Part shown: positions 62,260 to 64,000 of the stretch, piece by piece
Position numbering within the stretch: the first letter of the stretch is position 1
Layout: each line of letters starts with the position of its first letter
Source of the DNA: a virus
Virus record (IMG/VR): IMGVR_UViG_3300026484_000236
Location: 62,001-126,000 of that record
Direction: 5' to 3' (one strand)
Length of the DNA stretch: 64,000 nt
Position numbers and translations under genes: made by a program
Notes under the pieces: model-generated
Seen by the model: the letters and a program-made list of their open reading frames with translations, nothing else
Told to the model about the DNA's origin: nothing
Database searches by the model: none

Positions 62260-62704
62260 CTTCTCCTCGCTCAGTATTTTTTTCTTTGTCGAATTCTTCT
62301 TTCGTTAATGTTTTAAAATAAACTCTTGGAATTTCTTCTAAAATAGCTTGAGCAATTCTAGATCCTGCTTCAGTTGGTAATAATTCAGTTGGTATTGTAC
62401 TTGGAACTACCAATTTTACCATTATTTCTCCTCTATAATCACTATCTATAATTCCAATCGTATTTGCCAATCCCATTTGATACTTGAATCCTAAACCAGA
62501 TCTTGGATAAATTTTTAAAACATATTTATCATCGAATGATGTATATAAACCAGTACTAATTGTTGCGACGTGGTAATCCTGATAAGTTTTCCACTTAATT
62601 TCTTCCTTAGCTTCTATATCAAAGGCTGCGCTGTTAGCCGTACCGTATTCTGGTATTCTTCCAGTTTCAGAATATATTTTAATTACTGTGTTTTCTCTTT
62701 CCAT
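62234..62704 (-). CDS. dut: dUTPase (deoxyuridine triphosphatase)
   Basis: All five trimeric dUTPase motifs in order: SAAFDI (24-29), PRSGLGFK (66-73), GIIDSDYRGE (82-91, with catalytic Asp), GSRIAQ (113-118) and RGEGGFGSTG (146-155). It turns dUTP into dUMP, keeping uracil out of phage DNA and supplying dTMP. 156 residues is normal length. An ATAGATAT motif lies 32 bases upstream on the minus strand. Confidence 0.95.
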   Translation of the reverse strand: MERENTVIKIYSETGRIPEYGTANSAAFDIEAKEEIKWKTYQDYHVATISTGLYTSFDDKYVLKIYPRSGLGFKYQMGLANTIGIIDSDYRGEIMVKLVVPSTIPTELLPTEAGSRIAQAILEEIPRVYFKTLTKEEFDKEKNTERGEGGFGSTGL

Positions 62705-62735
62705 AATTTTCCTTTAATTTTATTATATCTTTATT

Positions 62736-62743
62736 ATATCTAT
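62736..62743 (-). promoter_or_regulatory. ATAGATAT motif before dUTPase operon
   Basis: On the minus strand ATATAGATATAATAAAGATAT, next to repeat copy 2; equivalent to the motif next to copy 1. Confidence 0.4.
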
Positions 62744-62759
62744 ATTAAATATTACAAGA

Positions 62760-63013
62760 TAACTATTAATAGTTAACTATTCATAGTGCGTGGTATTAAT
62801 AGTTAACTATTAATAGTTGTTTGTTTTTAAAATCTCTAGCTAACAGATTTTAAAATAAACTTAAAATCAAAAACCAAGTCCCCTATTTTCCGGTGTTATA
62901 AAGGATTGAAAATTTAACTATTTCTTAAATTTTAGGTTTTAAAATTTTTTGTCTTTTTGAAATAACTGGCTATAGTAGGTTAGTTGACACTATGAATAGT
63001 TAACTATTAATAG
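62760..63013 (-). repeat. Long inverted repeat, copy 2
   Basis: Reverse complement of 22580-22823, about 245 bases with scattered differences (for example one base in CAACTAACCTACTATAGCC). Also between divergent genes (dUTPase, minus; gene at 63085, plus). TTAACTATTAATAGTTAA-type palindromes stand at 62761-62780, 62796-62818 and 62990-63014. No gene is visible in the 62705-63084 gap. Confidence 0.9.
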
Positions 63014-63084
63014 TTTTTCTAATATTTTTAAATACGGATATTTACTATTTAAACTAAATAATATTAAAAATCTAAGGAAATAAT

Positions 63085-63750
63085 ATGGGTGTAACTCAAG
63101 CACAAATACTTGCAATTAATAAAAATGGTTCTGGTACAATAGATTTTCAAAAAGAAGCTTTATCAAAACAAGGTTCATATCCTTTAGACGCTGGAGAATC
63201 AAAGCATAATTTATTACAAAAACGATTATCTTTAAAAGCTACTGGGATGAAAGACGTTTTAAAAGATTCAGATGATTTATACAAAAGTATACTAAAATTA
63301 AAAAAAACTGGGATGTTAAAAGATATGTTAAAAAGAGCTGGGATTAAAAAATCAATGCTTAACGAAAGTGTATTTTCTATAATAGATCCTAATACCTCGG
63401 CTAAAAATGTACAAGTCTTTCAAGAGATGGAAGGAGCTGCGGTAAGTATTGGTGGAAGTCCTATTGTGCCAATGGGTGGTTTTGGAACTATGGTAAAGGA
63501 TTCTTATCCTAGTAACGGTGGACTCGGAACAACTAAGAAAAAATCTTCAAAAGATAAAGAAGAAATTATAGAAGAATTTAATTTAGGTAATAAAATATTT
63601 ATTGCATCTAGAGATGAAAATCCAGGATATGCTAAAAAAATTGATGGTTTTAGAAAACAAGAACATCAACGAAAGATATTAGCTAAAGAAAAAAAAGAAT
63701 TGGCTTTAGCGGCTAAAAAAATAAATTATCAAAAAAAAAGAAAAGGATAA
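63085..63750 (+). CDS. Unknown protein, possibly virion-associated (221 aa)
   Basis: Begins MGVTQAQILAINKNGSG, with a middle rich in Ser, Lys and Gly (GGSPIVPMGGFGTMVKDS) and a long basic helical tail (KILAKEKKELALAAKKINYQ). No recognised family. First gene of a new plus-strand unit behind repeat copy 2, followed after 3 bases by another gene of the same direction. Confidence 0.6.
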   Translation: MGVTQAQILAINKNGSGTIDFQKEALSKQGSYPLDAGESKHNLLQKRLSLKATGMKDVLKDSDDLYKSILKLKKTGMLKDMLKRAGIKKSMLNESVFSIIDPNTSAKNVQVFQEMEGAAVSIGGSPIVPMGGFGTMVKDSYPSNGGLGTTKKKSSKDKEEIIEEFNLGNKIFIASRDENPGYAKKIDGFRKQEHQRKILAKEKKELALAAKKINYQKKRKG

Positions 63751-63753
63751 TTA

Positions 63754-64000
63754 ATGGCAACCATTACAGAAACCGACTTAGTTAATAATTTAACTAAGAT
63801 TGAAGAAGAATGTGTTAACTTAGATCAATTTGATACATTTGTAGATGATATAGAAAATAATACGGATGAATCCAATTTTAGTATTACTTGGAGTAATTGG
63901 GAAAATCTTTTATCATATATTAAATTAAATCTTGGAAGTACTGTGAATAATGTAGAATTTACGGATGAAGAAATAATTGGTATTATTGAGGAACACGTTC
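63754..64000 (+). CDS. Unknown protein, 3' end outside window
   Basis: Starts MATITETDLVNNLTKIEEEC and remains open to the window edge (at least 82 residues). Acidic, with a central WSNWENLL and then acidic helix. Too short here to classify. AAGGATAATTA lies before the ATG, overlapping the previous gene's end. Confidence 0.6.
   Translation, partial: MATITETDLVNNLTKIEEECVNLDQFDTFVDDIENNTDESNFSITWSNWENLLSYIKLNLGSTVNNVEFTDEEIIGIIEEHV

Noticed and set aside
22580-63013. Inverted repeats as ends of a transposon
   Set aside because: No transposase was recognised inside or near, and the region contains core virion genes, so a control or inversion element is more likely.

Overview
The window looks like part of a large, lytic, tailed-phage genome with a strongly AT-rich sequence. 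Phage signs are a T4-type terminase large subunit, a portal protein, virion proteins including a tail-fibre-like protein with a Peptidase_G2-type C-terminus, a PrimPol-SF3 primase-helicase, a dUTPase, a muramidase-like protein, an HU protein, and pieces of a phage multisubunit RNA polymerase beta' (the jumbo-phage type). Genes are packed and often overlap, with AAGGA-type ribosome sites. Radical SAM clusters together with Vsr-like mobile endonucleases recall Campylobacter phages, so a Campylobacterota host is plausible, but this is inference. I saw no tRNA, rRNA, integrase or CRISPR array.

Layout. 1-16.9 kb (+): beta'-like RNA polymerase pieces, primase-helicase, lysozyme, HU and terminase, interrupted by five genes encoding treble-clef-repeat/Vsr-like endonucleases. 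16.9-22.4 kb (-): a block of small, mostly unknown genes, several with membrane segments, one lipoprotein, some behind a repeated structured leader. 22.4-22.9 kb: divergent intergenic region with copy 1 of a long repeat. 22.9-42.5 kb (+): helicase, actin-like protein, an Sm-like small protein, a possible sliding clamp, then virion genes (portal and others). 42.5-58.5 kb (+): an island with ten radical SAM proteins, one radical-SAM-like protein without the cluster motif, two paralogous WNGGR-family proteins, a Cys-rich protein, two glycosyltransferases and some unknowns. 58.4-60.8 kb: sugar-type enzymes (split transketolase plus epimerase). 60.9-62.7 kb (-): membrane protein, an eleventh radical SAM protein, dUTPase. 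62.7-63.1 kb: inverted copy 2 of the long repeat. 63.1-64 kb (+): two unknown genes, the last cut by the window edge.

How it may work together. The phage probably transcribes much of its genome with its own RNA polymerase. A short motif, ATAGATAT, sits 25-50 bases before many starts on both strands, and hairpin terminators are followed by TTTTCCTGTCGTTAAATT. The radical SAM island lies directly after the tail-fibre-like gene and overlaps genes for sugar transfer and sugar synthesis. The simplest hypothesis is a modification pathway acting on a virion or secreted protein, with the Cys-rich 192-residue protein (44392-44970) the best visible candidate substrate. The long inverted repeats at 22.6 and 62.9 kb enclose this whole 40-kb half of the window.
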